Shown here one piece after another: positions 1 through 26,383 of a stretch of 64,000 nucleotides of DNA. The notes under the pieces are model-generated. The model searched no databases. It saw only the letters and a program-made list of their open reading frames with translations, and was not told where the DNA came from. The translations under genes were made by a program, and so were the position numbers. The stretch is taken from NCBI RefSeq assembly GCF_026212465.1, contig NC_080056.1:7906517-7970516 (forward strand), given 5' to 3'. The DNA comes from Amaranthus tricolor (taxonomy: Eukaryota; Streptophyta; Magnoliopsida; Caryophyllales; Amaranthaceae). The first letter of the stretch is position 1, and each line of letters begins with the position of its first letter.

Positions 1-813
1 TTTAGTTTATTAAAATGATTACTTACAATTTTAACGTGAGAAATGTTCTATTTATATGAGCCCGTCTCACAAAATTACGGTCTCATACAAAAATTATTTG
101 CTCATGTTTTTCTAGATAATAACATAAAATCAAATTCACATAATACAAATTTACTATAAGTAAACAATTTGTAATTTTATTTTAACTATAATTGAACTAG
201 CCAATATTTTGAAAATTAACTCATTTTGGATGACCTTGTTGTTGTTATTGTGATCTCATTGATGTTTGCCGAGAATTATTTGCCTCAATAGAATCGATGG
301 TTCTTCTTCTTCATCATCAAAATCAAGTGTTTGTTCCAACTCATTTTTTCAAATTTATCTAAATTGTATCTTTCTTGGTCATTTCACTCCTTGAGTCATA
401 GTTACTACCCGACATTATTGATCTCGTCAAATTTAAGCTAATGCAGAAGCTTAATACTTATATCGGACTATTACGTTGATAATATAACCACATGTATAAC
501 ACAAATTCTCAAATGAGATGTTCTCAAGGTGAAATCATCACTATTGGACTGCGTAATGTACATTTATTTTTCTAAAGTGATCACTTATAAATTTAAAGTG
601 ATATCTTGTAATTTTAAAGTGGTTATGTTAGCTTTATAGTCTTAAATGATCACATATTTTACCTCATAGTGATCATTATAATCTTGAATTGAGCATTAAG
701 AAAAATAAGCTAATTATATGAGTGAGATGATCTCATACAAGACGAGGTGCTCGACAAATTCTTAAAAGAGAAGGTTTTATGGTAAGAGTCTCTATTGAGC
801 TTGACCATTAACA
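1..813. repeat. Dispersed repeat, full unit (copy 1)
   Basis: An 813-bp unit starting TTTAGTTTATTAAAATGATT. The first ~480 bases recur almost unchanged from 814, and a diverged copy lies at 19611-20312. The second half carries short words (AGTGATCACTT, CTCATACAAGACGAGG) that recur across the window. No coding capacity is visible. The left border lies at or beyond the window edge, so the element type cannot be named. Confidence 0.8.
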
Positions 814-1302
814 TTTAGTTTATTAAAATGATTACTTACAATTTTAACGTGAGAAATGTTCAATTTATATGAGGCCGTCTCACAAAATTACGGTCTCATA
901 CAAAAATTATTTGCTCATGTTTTTCTAAATAATAACATAAAATCAAATTCACATAATACAAATTTACTATAAGTAAACAATTTGTAATTTTATTTTAACT
1001 ATAATTGAACTAGCCAATATTTTGGAAATTAACTCATTTTGCATGACCTTGTTGTTGTTATTGTGATCTCATTGATGTTTGCCGAGAATTATTTGCCTCA
1101 ATAGAATCGATGGTTGTTCTTCTTCATCATCAAAATCAAGTGTTTGTTCCAACTTATTTTTTCAAATTTATCTTAATTGTATCTTTCTTGGTCATTTCGC
1201 TCATTGAGTTATAGTTACTACCCGACATTGTTGATCTCGTCAAATTTAAGCTAATGCAGAAGCTTAATACTTATATCGGACTATTACGTTGATAATATAA
1301 TC
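814..1302. repeat. Dispersed repeat, truncated tandem copy
   Basis: Direct repeat of positions 1-482 with only a few substitutions and small indels. It ends where copy 1 reads GATAATATAACC and this copy reads GATAATATAATC. With copy 1 it makes about 1.6 tandem units, which suggests a tandem duplication or unequal exchange. Confidence 0.85.
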
Positions 1303-3187
1303 AATTACTCAACTGATTATATTACTAGTATTACTACAACTCTTACTACTTTATACAAGGGAGGAATGATAAATTAGGGATTGACCTTAATCCTACTACT
1401 TAAAAATATATCATGATCGGCCCAATTAGTGTCACAAGAATTTGTGCAAATTTTTTGGTTATATACAGTGCTCTCTTGTTCATCTTCTTTTCCTCATTTT
1501 TCCCTACATCATCTGTTTTTCCTCCTCCATATTTATTGTGCTTCTATCCTTTCCTCTCTTCCACTATTTCTCCCCCAAATCAAACCTTTAAACCTTTTGA
1601 TTTCAACTCATTTAAGGAATGGAAGGTTAAGGTGAAGAGAGAGAAACCCAGTTGAATGGTGGATTGCAACGACTCAATATTGTGGATTGCAATTTTGCAT
1701 CTCTTTCTCTCCATAAAAAATCTGGTAAGATTTTCAACTCTTTTTCGATTTTGGCTTATTAAATTGCTATTGTTTGATCATTAGGTTAATTTTTAGGGCT
1801 TTGGTTGATTTTAGTTGTCTTTTTTTTGCTGGCTCCACCACCATTCAACAATCAGAAATTTAGTTGGTTTATTAAGTTGCTAGGGTGTTTCTGATTTTGA
1901 TTTCGTATGTCGCAAAATCGTGAATGTCGTACTCAATCTTTCATTCTTCTTATACTATGTCACATTTGGGTTTTAATTTCATTTTCTGTTGAATATAGTA
2001 GGGTTTTCTTCCAAAGATCAACATCTCAATGATCAAATCGTCATTTGTCAGAGAAAATGTTGAAGAACTTGAAGTTGTGCTAGGGCCTGTTAATTCTGAT
2101 GAAGGTTGCCGATGATGATTTCCCTTGTCATGATGATGGAGAGGATGACTTAGAGGTTTGTAATCTTTCATAACTTTTTAGTGTTTATGTTGTTATATTA
2201 GTTTACAATTTTTTAATTCGAACATTTAATTTTAATTGCATTTTTTCCCATTTAATTGTTTGAAAATTTGAATGTAAATTAGATAAATGTCTATATTTTG
2301 CTCCATCATCCATGTAATGCTTTTATCAAAAATTTTGACTGCGGGAATTTATCATTTATGTTAATTCAAGTAAGGATGTTGGATGCATAAATTTTCATAA
2401 TTTTTCTGGTTGAAAGTGAAATATGAGTAATGGTTTACAAAAAAGGACTGCATTAAGATTATGATTATTTTTTGATGAATCTTTAAAGAAATTGTAGCTT
2501 AGTATTGTGACTCCCTTTTCGATGTTTACATTGATTTGCACCTCTTTTAAGTAGATGTAAATATTAATTTGTAGTAAGTGAATAAGACAAATAAAAAGTC
2601 AGATAAGAAAATGAATGAATGAGACTGAATGAGAGAATAAATTTATTGATGAGATTCAAAGAGAAATGTGGGCCAAAAGAAGAAAGAGTGCGAAGTATGT
2701 GGGACAATTATGATTTATCCAAAACAAAAATGAATTTGCAAGTCATTATCTGTCTTTAGTCCATTTTATTCTGTATGAAGACAATTATGACTTTTCCTAG
2801 AAGGAATTGCATTTTTAGCTTATACACTCTCCTAAGAATTCAAATGTTTTGCATTTCTTGTGTTTTTAGAATGAAAATGAGTAAAAATGGATGTTACTTA
2901 TGAGTTGTGATTTTTTGCAATTCTTCCATTCCATATGCAAGATTTTGCATGGTTTTGGATATAATTAGTGATATTGGGTTCTCAACTCTTGCATTGAATT
3001 GGTTATTGCATAAATTATACTACTGCTGAGTCGAAACGTAGTAAGGTTGAAATATTCAAGGAGGAAAGTAACTTCATTAGGTACCCTCTTAATGGGGAGA
3101 TGATGAATGATGCACCCAACATTAATGAGGCGGCTACACTGTTGATGAAAGCTTATTTTATGGCCTTCATGTTGACAATGACATATT
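1303..3187. other. No gene recognised
   Basis: An AT-rich stretch with short chance reading frames (1413-1655 plus, 1950-2171 minus). A splice-donor-like GGTAAG near 1724 and the purine-rich patch at 2030-2160 could be remains of a gene or pack-type element, but I could match none of it to a family. Confidence 0.4.
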
Positions 3188-3478
3188 ATCTGCCGTGAAT
3201 TACAGCCTTAAAGTTTCGCACTTTTGTAAATTACAACCTCAATGTTTATTTTTTGCGAATTACAGCAACCAAAGTATCAAAGTTTGCAAATTCAGGCCAA
3301 AATATAGAATTTCGACCATTTTGGTGGTCAGAATTTCGGGTTAAGTGATCGAAAATCTGTGTTTTTGGTCTGAACCTGTGAACTTTAATACTTTGGTGAT
3401 TGTAATTCGCAAAAAATAAATATTGAGGCTGTAATTCGTAAAAGTGTTAAACTTTAAGGCTCTAATTCGCAAATTATT
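3188..3478. mobile_element. Fold-back MITE
   Basis: About 290 bp made of two inverted arms of roughly 105-120 bp. The left arm reads GTGAATTACAGCCTTAAAG and the right arm in reverse complement reads GCGAATTAGAGCCTTAAAG. The match continues through TTTATTTTTTGCGAATTACA and CCAAAGTAT. The loop is short. There is no coding capacity and no target duplication could be defined, so the superfamily is open. Confidence 0.75.
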
Positions 3479-3611
3479 CTAAATTTTTTATTAAAAAATT
3501 CTCAAACTAAGCTTGGGAAAAACTTAATTCTCAAAATAAGCATCTCCTAGTTTGAAAAGAACAAAACAAACTCGGCCAATGTTAGTCAAAATCAGTCAAC
3601 AATCCTTTATT

Positions 3612-3782
3612 CACTATTACTAACAAGCATAACAACAAACGAAGGAGGACTAACTTTTTTGACTTTTTCTCATAGTTATAAACCTACCCGATGTGATTGG
3701 TCAAACTAGTCATTTGTTTTAAAACTAAGAGAAAAAGTCAAAAAAAAGTTAGTCCTCTTTTGCTTGCCGTTTGTAATAGCAA
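3612..3782. mobile_element. Small fold-back element
   Basis: An imperfect inverted repeat. GAGGACTAACTTTTTTGACT at about 3645 pairs with AAGTCAAAAAAAAGTTAGTC at about 3740, around a loop of about 60 bp. Outer arm sequences (ACTATTACTAACAAGC against GCTTGCCGTTTGTAATAGC) also pair. It looks like a MITE or MITE relic. Confidence 0.6.
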
Positions 3783-3799
3783 ACAAAAAACTGCTTAGG

Positions 3800-3932
3800 T
3801 TTTTCACAAATTCTTGTGAGAGACGATCTTTTTGAAATACTATCCCTAATTTGGTTAGCCCACTAACGTCTTTAGTTTAATTAAGCTCTAATGTGCTAAG
3901 TCTGAGAGACGTCTCTCAGGAGACCAACTGTA
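3800..3932. repeat. AAATTCTTGTGAGAGAC repeat family member
   Basis: Starts CACAAATTCTTGTGAGAGAC and ends near GAGACGTCTCTCAGGAGACC. The same two ends bound a longer copy at 44222-44475. Related heads (CACAAATTCTTGTATGAGAT) occur at 27187 and 29836. Confidence 0.6.
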
Positions 3933-5344
3933 GTTTTTTTTGACTAATATTGGCCAAATTTGTTTTGTTCGCTTCACAGTAGGACTAGATTTCACTATAT
4001 ATATTCCGTCCTACAAAGTTTGCTACTTTTTAATGTGGAGATTAACATACGCATAAACACTAACATTATCATTCCATTACCAAAAAAGATATGCTCGATC
4101 TTCAATTGAATTCAAAATTATGCTCGAAGAAAGAAATATACTCCAAAAAATACAAAATCCTTTGGGTTGCCTATGGATATTCAGGTGTCTGTCCAATGCA
4201 AATACAAAGATACTAATTGATACTACTATACAAGAAACAATGGTGATGTTTTCAAACCTAAAGTTCAACCCAAACTTCCCCCTACCAAAAAAACGATTAA
4301 AAAACCTTAATTGCATAAAGAAACTCCTAGTAGATGTAAACCCCAACACAAAGGTTTATATACACAAAATCACACCATCTAGACCACTACAACTCACCAT
4401 TATGATGTCATATACACCATATACACCAACCCAATCCTATATTACTGACCAAATGCATGATGTCATGAACAAACTCAGCCCGAACACAGCTGATCCTCAA
4501 AGTCCACCTGATATTTAACTAGAGTAGAAAATTTAAACTGTTGACTTCTGTATACTGCAACTTCATGCATTCATCCAATCAATCCTGTGATTCCATGAAT
4601 AATTAGTCTTAAGATGTACAACAAGCTATGTAGAACTAAAACGTAGAGTTAGATTCTACTAGGAAATGGAAAAAATGCCAATCAAAAGAAACCTATACAT
4701 TTTTTTGAATCATTACCCTTAAGGTTAAGGATCTTTTTGACAGTCGCGTGAGTCAACGTTAGAAGAAAGGGTGTATCAAGTTTTAAATTCTACAAAAAAT
4801 GATTTGTGAAGACGAATAGGCAAAACATCAATCAACTAAAAAATAGGGCATTGAAATCCAAAAGCTTCTATTGACAAGTTGTGAGAACTTTTGAATGGAA
4901 GGTGAACATAAGCTCGGTATCTTATAGTAGAAACTAGAAGGGTGGCAGTGGACTATCAAATAGAGAATGGAGGAATGAAGTACCCAAGTCGATAACAATG
5001 ATAATTACCGAATGTGTAGCTATATGTGCATTTTTATACTTCCTCTGATTTTCAAGTATATGAGCACCTTAATTGCACTTTACTTCTCCCAAAGCACACT
5101 CAAATCTTGAGATAAAACTGAGGAAGTGTCATTTTAGACCAAAAGATAATTCTTAGTGAATTATCTAATAACAGGACAACATGGCAACTTTGGACCCAGG
5201 GGTGACTGAGATAACAAAAAATACTTAAAGGGCCACAGAAATCTAATCATTAGCAATCAGATAAGCGTGAACCTACCTTCAGCCACCAAACTTATATTGA
5301 CCAGAGGGACCCTCACCCTCATTGCTCCACATCTAGAAACCAAC
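3933..5344. other. 3' flank of importin gene; no other gene recognised
   Basis: Contains the presumed 3' UTR side of the minus-strand importin gene. A 132-codon open frame on the plus strand (4120-4518) matches no family I recognise, has no visible domain and sits in ordinary AT-rich DNA, so I do not call it a gene. Confidence 0.45.
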
Positions 5345-19207
<13,863 letters not shown>

Positions 19208-19610
19208 CTTTCCGTTTAGGTTTGAGTAACCTGAAAAGAAAAGGTTAAACCCTAATTACAATATAGCAAATCAAATATTGAGAGAGAAAGAGGAATTTTT
19301 ACAGGAATTATTTGGCGGGAAAGTGAATGAGAGGTTGAACCCTGAATACAATATAGCAAATCAAATACTACTACTCTATTCTTGATTTTAAACACTTATT
19401 TTAAACGGTCATTTTCAAATTTTTTGTCTAAATTGCAAAATAAATTGGATTAAAATCTTATTTTTTATAAATAGACTAGTCTGATTTATAAAATTACGAT
19501 TTCTAACCTAGTTTAGATTTTAAACTTTTAGACCACACCAACTGAAAATCGTAATATTTTCCAATCTGGTGAAACCGTAAACAATATACTATAAACCATT
19601 ATTTTATATA

Positions 19611-20312
19611 ACCACATGTATAATACAAAATTTTCAGATGAGATGATTCTATGGTGAAACTATCCCTATTGGACTAGCCTAATGTATATTTATTTTCTTA
19701 AAGTGATTACTTATAACTTTAAAGTGATTTTTTTTAAAGTGGTTAGTTTTATAGTCTTAATATCACATATTTTGCCTTAAGGTGATCATTATAATCTTAA
19801 ATTGAGCATCAAGAAAAATGCTAATCATCTGGGTTCGTTATAATGAGATATTCTCAAACAAGATGAGGTGCTCCACAATTCTTAAAAGAAAGGATTTCAT
19901 GGTCAGACTATCTTTATTAGGCTGACCCATTTACATTAGTTTATTAAAGTGATCACTTATAATTTTAACGTGACTGACTAAAGCAATGAACTAATCATAT
20001 GAGAACGTCTCATGAAGATATGATCTCATACAAGACTTATTTGCTCATGTTCTTCTAAAAATAACATAAAATCATACTCACATACTACAAATAATTTAAC
20101 GCATTTTGCACGACCTTGTTGTTGTAGTGATCTCGTTGATAATTGTTGAGAACTTTTGACCTCAATAGGGTCGATGGTTCTTCTTCTTTATCGTCAGTTT
20201 CAAGTGTTTGTTCCAACATATTTTCAAATTCATCTAAATCTTGATTGTATCCTTCTTGGTCATTTCACTCATAGAGTCATAGTTACTACCCGGCCATATT
20301 GATCTCGTCGGA
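19611..20312. repeat. Dispersed repeat, diverged third copy
   Basis: Aligns with positions 486-813 followed by 814-1235: ACCACATGTATAATACAAA at the start and AGTTACTACCCGGCCA near the end. Orientation is the same as at the left window edge. It sits about 400 bp upstream of the importin start codon. Confidence 0.8.
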
Positions 20313-20876
20313 ATAGATATAACATTTATTTTGGAGCTTGATCCTCTCATTGATTTTGCTGCATAACTACCTTTTTTAGTGGCTTTCATTAAGATGGAAT
20401 AAATAATTATGGTATTTGATGATTAAAAAACCAAAATAATTAAAAAATTAAGAAATTAATTATATAATTAAGAGAATAATTTCTTAAATTAAAGAGAATA
20501 ATTAGAGAGACTAGAGTAGTAGGAGAGGAGACGATGAGAATGAAAAGATCAAAATCCTCCCATATATATAAGGATGGTTCAAAGTTCAAACGATTATTTT
20601 TTATTTTTTCAAAATTTGGACAATTCCGGTGAACCGTCGGTTCCTGGAACCATGCAGTTCCAATGAACTAGTCTCGTGGCAGTTCAATGGATGCACAATC
20701 TGTTCACCTGAATTGCACGGTCTGGTTCACCCATTCCTGCGGTATACTTTTAGGTTCTACCGTCCAATTAATCCTCTTTGCATTGATTTTCTTTTCTTTT
20801 GTTCTTTCTTATAAGCAAACATTTGTAAGAGGTTTGTGTTGGGTGGCACACACTCTTGTGGTTGACGATGAATTTA
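20313..20876. other. Intergenic, nothing recognised
   Basis: AT-rich DNA, then a less AT-rich patch at 20630-20760 rich in GGTTC/GAACC words, which may be a decayed MITE. No coding region could be supported. Confidence 0.4.
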
Positions 20877-21866
20877 GGGGTCGTTTGGTTCGTACAAGGG
20901 AATCGGAATGGAATGAGGAAAGGGAATGAAGGAGAAAAGAATGGTTCCCCTAATTTAGCCTAGTCGTTTGGTTGTGTTCAGGAAACGGAATGAACTACTC
21001 ATTGATTTCCTTTGTGACTGTTTGGTTCAAGTTAAGGAATCAAATTATGAGTTTTTCATGTAGCAAATCTTTAATCATTAAGAACAACTTGATAAAAACA
21101 ATCAAACAAAAATTACTTCAGATTGATAAAAACAATCAAGCAAATCCAATTACACTCATCAAAATACAATCAAGCTTGATAAAAACAATCAAGCAAATCT
21201 AATTACACCCATCAAAATACAATCAAGCTTGATAAAAACAACTTCAGATTGAACCCAGAAATTCAATTAATCACAGAAATTCAGAGATTATGAACAGAAA
21301 TTATGAACAGAAATCTTTGATGCAAGAACAATGGCGGTAGAACAAGAACGCAGCAGTTAACGAACAAAGATTCATCAATGGCGGTAGAACAGAGATTCTT
21401 CAAGAACACGAATATGAATTTCAATCCATCAAAAAAGCCGCAAAAATTAGGAAAAAGAGTGAAGAGAAAAGACGCAGCAAAAGAGTGAAGAGATTCATCA
21501 AGAACACGAACTGTCACATTTGACAATGGCGGCCGCAAAATTGAGATTGAGAAGAAGAATGCTACGAACAATGGCAGCAGGCGCAACAACTTCAGGAAGG
21601 AGGAGTGAAGAGAAGAGACGAGAACTTGAGGGGGAGGCGCAGCAGCAGTAGTGTACTAGGGTTTGAGAGGAGAGGGTGATGAATGAAGGTGGAATGGAAT
21701 GGGAAAGTGTAGGGGGGTGGGGAATCAGGGTATAATAGTTTGGGGTAAACCCAAAACTAAAATGGGGGAAAGGGAATGATAGAATGGGGCAAACAAAGAA
21801 CAACAAAGGGAATGGGGTATTTCCATTCCCTTTCCCTTTGATCATTAACCCCAACCAAACACCCCC
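20877..21866. mobile_element. Non-autonomous PIF/Harbinger-like element
   Basis: The left end GGGGTCGTTTGGTTCG and the right end in reverse complement GGGGGTGTTTGGTTGGGG form terminal inverted repeats. TTA flanks both sides (20874-20876 and 21867-21869), the target duplication expected for PIF/Harbinger. The 990-bp interior has no transposase. It holds a 53-bp tandem repeat (units at 21123, 21176 and 21229, starting TTGATAAAAACAATCAAGC) and a GC-richer segment at 21320-21660 with AATGGCGGTAGAACA twice. Confidence 0.75.
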
Positions 21867-21869
21867 TTA

Positions 21870-22327
21870 GAGAATTAAATCATGTAGTTTTCACGGGTTA
21901 CCAGTAGTGGTGAAGCCACATGGTCAACAGGGGTCCTAGCCCCACAACCTACTTTCATAGTGTATTTTACGACCTATTATTTAAGTTTTATTTTATTGTT
22001 TTGCTTCATATTTTTCCAAATATTGCTAAAATTGCTTTATATCTAAGGAGATTATATATTGTTGATATTGTTTTATATTTTTCAGCTCCTTAATTTTCAT
22101 TTTCTCTTTTCTACCCGGTTCGTCTTATATGAGACTATTTCAATATCAGATGGATCCATATGATAAGTCTATTTTTATAATTGGTCATTTAAAAATTATA
22201 AGTGATTACTTTAACACACTAAATTTATATGAGTCAACTCAATAAAAATGATCTCACCATGACACAGTCTCATTTAAAATTTTTGATATAGTAAACATTT
22301 TCAATAAGGCCATCATTTAAAAAAATT
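21870..22327. other. Intergenic, repeat fragments only
   Basis: Contains a fragment of the GAGAC / AGTGATTAC dispersed family (22120-22290). No gene. Confidence 0.4.
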
Positions 22328-22456
22328 GGGAAATTATCAATGGTGCCCTTGTAGTTTTGTAAAATTACATTGGTACCCAACTGCATTTCAGTGGTACCCC
22401 CCAATTATATGGTAATTAAAACCGTGACATTAATGATGTTTTTTCCGTTAACTGTC
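22328..22456 (+). repeat. MULE left terminal inverted repeat
   Basis: 129 bp, starting GGGAAATTATCAATGGTGCC and ending around CCGTTAACTGTCATT. It pairs with 26952-27080 with only scattered mismatches. Confidence 0.9.
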
Positions 22457-22916
22457 ATTAAATACCAACCATGGTTTGTCTGTGATTCATTTGCTTACCT
22501 CTTCGTTTTCCCTCCTAACCCGTACTTGCTTCACTCTGTGTTCATCATCATCTCCCTCCGTTGATCACGCCATTGTTGAAGCTGCATTTTTCTCATTCCT
22601 ACTTTCGTTGACGTTTGTAAGTTCCCTGTTCTTTCTTTCCTCATTTTTTTCTTTACATGCAAGATGTTTGGTTGTTTCAGTTATTACTCTAAATTTCAAG
22701 TAAAATGTCGCTTTTTTTTTATTTTCTCGTCCTAAATGTTTCGATCTTTAGGCTTTGTTGTTGAATTTTGTGGTTTAAAGGTATTCTGAGTCGTTTTTTT
22801 AAACGGAAATGCCCTAAAATTTAAGGCTTTTTTGAATTCTGTATTTGTTTGGAATTCTATGATTGATGTCGTTTATGTTTATGTTTTTTTATTTTTTTGG
22901 TGTTAACAGATTGTAA

Positions 22917-25900
22917 ATGGATGATAGTGTGGTGTTGAAATTTTTGTACAAGGGTACAGAGACAGAAGTTTTTGTTGATGATGTCGACCTAGTTAACATG
23001 CTAGACATGATTATTGATTATTGGGATAAGGCTGAGAGGGAGGAACATTTGACCCCTGAACATCCCAGTTTTAGTTATGTATACAAAAAGAAGCATGTTG
23101 AACTAGTTGATGATAAAGCATTGCTGGAGATGTTCAGTAGAAATATGGGCAAGGACAGTATTTGCATCCATGTAGGGGATTCTAAACCTAATGCCCTGTT
23201 AGATAATGCTAGGAGGCTTAGGGAAACCTTAAAGGAGAATGCACAGAAGAAAGAGGTGAGATCCAATGAAATCCCTGCACAACTTGTTGATGAAGATGAT
23301 GATGATGTTGTTTTGATAATTCCAACCCCAAGTCAACCTTTTGAGGAGCCGCCTGTGGTGAGTGTTGAGGATGATGTGGACCCCATTCCAACTCCTGTTA
23401 TACCTGAGAAAAAACCTGTTGATGATGTGCCCTATGAGGAGGAACCTGTACTTGAAAAGGAACATGTTGTTGAAGATGATATGGATCTTGATAGTGATTT
23501 TGATATAGAAGTGTACCTCATTCCAACCCCACTACAGATTGTGAAGCCCAAGGGCTTGAAACCACCAAAGACTGAGTTTAGGCCCAAGTTGCCTGTTTTG
23601 AGAAGGAGTAGAAGACATGCTGAGATAAACCCACCATCCCCTGGCAACATCAATGATGTTATCATTGAAAATGCCGAGTTACTGAATGAGATAAACCAAG
23701 GTGATGAATTTACTCATGAAGCGAATGATGATGTTGATGTGGAGGGTTCTACAGCACAGACAACACAAAAGAAGACATTAAACAAATCTCCAAACAAAAC
23801 CCCAAAGACCAGTGCTAAGAAGACCTTAAGCAAATCCCCAAAGAAAAAAATCCCAAAGACCACTATGAGAAGAAAGGGAATTAAGAAGACAGTTATTAGA
23901 AAGTATGTAAGATTGATGCAACAGAACAAGGAGGCTGCTGCTACATCTAGAACAAAATCATTGGTCAGTGAGAGTGATGATGAATCTTTGGTTGATAGTT
24001 CTGAGAGTGATACTGTGTCTTTGGTTCATAGTGATAAAGAGGCTGAGGTAGAGGATGTTGATGCAGATAATTTTGATCCATTTGAAGGACCAATTTGGGA
24101 TGATGACTTTGATAATTATTTGACTAAGTTGTATAAGAATGGGGAGTTGTACAAGGACAAAGGTTTTGGGAATATTGTCATTAAGGAGTGGCAATTGTTT
24201 ACAGATAAGCAACATTTGAGGGATGTTATTAGGGATTATTGCATACAATCTGGTTTTTCAGTGATTGTTGATAAAGCAGATAGAGTTAGATACACAATTA
24301 GTTGTAGTGAAGCAAAATGTGAGTGGCGGTTGCATGCTTCTAGGCTGCTTGATGGTGTCACATGGGCTATCAAGAAAATTCAAAATGCTGAACACACATG
24401 CTTGGGGTTAGAGACCAAAAACCCTATGGTAATAGTGAAGTGGGCATGCCATGCCTTACTTGAGGACATAAGGGCTAATAATGATATACCAGGTAAGGCC
24501 TTGAATGAGCTCTTGTGGTCCAGATATGGTGTTGAGATGCCACAACCAAGCTTGTATAGGGTGAGGAACTTGGCCTTGAGTATCATTCATGGTGGCCATG
24601 ATACATCATACAGCGCATTGCCATCTTACTGTGATGTTATCAAATCAACAAACGAGGGTTCATTTGCAAATTGTGCTTGGTATCCCCCTACACATCCTGA
24701 TAGACCATTAGTGTTTATGAGCATTTTTGTATCATTCAAGGCATCTTTGGAGGGCCTTTTTTCTAGTTGTAGAAGTGTTATTGGAGTGGATGGGGCTCAT
24801 TTAAAGGGTAATTATAGTGGGGTTTTGTTATCTGCAATTGCCCTTGATGGCAACAATGAAATGTTTCCAGTGGCATGGGGTATTGTCTCATGTGAGGATG
24901 AAGAGAGTTGGAAGTTTTTCATTTGGCATCTTAAGCATGTACTGGAACCAAGTAAAAGAGGCGACAATTGGTGCATAATATCTGACAGACAGAAGGTAAC
25001 AATACTTATTATTGTTTAGTTCATTGATTATGCATAATCTATTAAACCTAATATCTTGTTTTCATATGCAGGGAATTGAGAAGGCTCTAACTGATTTGTG
25101 GCCTAAGGTGCAAAGAAGGTATTGTTGCAGACACCTTAGTGCCAACTGGAAGAAGTCTTTTCATGGGCCTAAGTTATGGCAATTGTATTGGCTAGCATGT
25201 GGGGCCTTCTCACCCTTCACATTTGCAAAGGCCATGACTGAGATTGAAAAAAACAACCCTGCTGCAAGGATATGGCTTGCTAATTTGGGTCCACAGGAGA
25301 GATGGACAAAACATAGATTTGACCCTGAATTGAAGTGTGATGTTAACACAACAAATTTTGTGGAAAGCTTTAATGCCACTCTAGGAACTGACAGGTGCAA
25401 GCCAGTGTTAAGTTTGTTAGAGGGAATTAGGAGAGTAACAATGGTTAGGTTAGCAACAAGGAGGCAAAAGTGCGAAGAATGGGAGAGGCTGTGTCCAAAT
25501 ATTGCTAAGAGAGTTCAAGTATTGTGCAATGAGAGTAGCTCTTGCAGGGCTTTCATGTCTAGTCCAGGTGAGTATGAGGTGGTGGAGGGCAAATCAACTG
25601 TGGCTATCAGTTTAAACCAACGCACATGCCATTGCAATGTCTGGCAACTCACTGGGATACCATGTAGGCATGCAATGAGAGCGATACTTCATGAAGGTCT
25701 TGATCCACAATCCTTGGTTGATGATTGGTATTCAGTAGAGAAATATAAGTTGACCTATCATCACAGCATTGAACCTATCCCTGATCAGGGTAAGTGGCCA
25801 GCAACTGAACACCCTGCAATACTACCTCCTGTGCTGAAAAGAGGTGTTGGTAGGCCTTGTAGGAATCGAAAGAGAGGTGATGATGAAGAGAGGAAGGCAA

Positions 25901-26055
25901 AGAGGAGCAAGACAATTAAATGTGGGAAGTGTGGGGATTTTGGTCACAACAAGTCCAGCTGCAAGGGAGGGGCAACAAAAAAACAGAAGGCAGCAGCAAC
26001 AAAGACTAATGATTCTTCAAGTTTGAAGTGCAAGGGAAAGAGCAAAGCAAAATGA
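22917..26055 (+). CDS. MULE transposase
   Basis: Two exons, 22917-24995 and 25072-26055, joined by a 76-bp GT-AG intron, encode 1020 residues. Residues 1-95 resemble the PB1-like N-terminal domain of plant MULE proteins. An acidic stretch follows (115-250), then a lysine-rich K-S-P segment (284-330), a probable nuclear signal. A MuDR-type DNA-binding region spans about 415-495. The DDE catalytic domain has D625 (VIGVDGAH), D690 (IISDRQK) and E791 (FVESFN), with the family's Cys/His signature RRYCCRHL at 708-715. A SWIM zinc finger (C879, C881, C891, H893) and a CCHC knuckle (C977, C980, H985, C990) close it. All catalytic and zinc residues are present. A splice donor TTTGTAAGT near 22617 and an acceptor just before 22911 suggest a 5' UTR intron. 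The start is the first ATG of the long frame. Confidence 0.95.
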
Positions 26056-26383
26056 TTAGTATTTGTGTAATGTAATTACTTAACTTCTGACTTCTTATGG
26101 ATGAACAACTACATTAATCCTATTTTGTATACCTAATTGATGAATAGTTGATTAATCCTCTTTTTGTATAACTAATGGATGATTATGGATGCAAATTATG
26201 TATGAATGTATTTCAGATTGTATTAATTATGTATGATGTTGGATGAACAGCAGCAACTTCGAATTGCAAATTGATCTAATTCCAATTTTTTCATAACGAA
26301 CAATACAACATTACTTTTACAAGGCAAGAACCAACACAATACCTAAACTTACATATAAGGAAACCAATACAACGCTTACAATC

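Noticed and set aside
1413..1655. 80-codon frame with hydrophobic N-terminus
   Set aside because: Could mimic a signal peptide, but the rest is Ser/Pro/Phe-rich AT-biased noise with no family match.
4120..4518. 132-codon plus-strand frame
   Set aside because: No recognisable domain, overlapping frame on the other strand, no splice or promoter context; likely chance.
21281..21854. Minus-strand frames of 102 and 118 codons
   Set aside because: They lie wholly inside the Harbinger-like element and match no protein family; the GC-richer segment is better described as element interior.
23075..24586. Several minus-strand frames
   Set aside because: Antisense shadows of the MULE transposase coding sequence.
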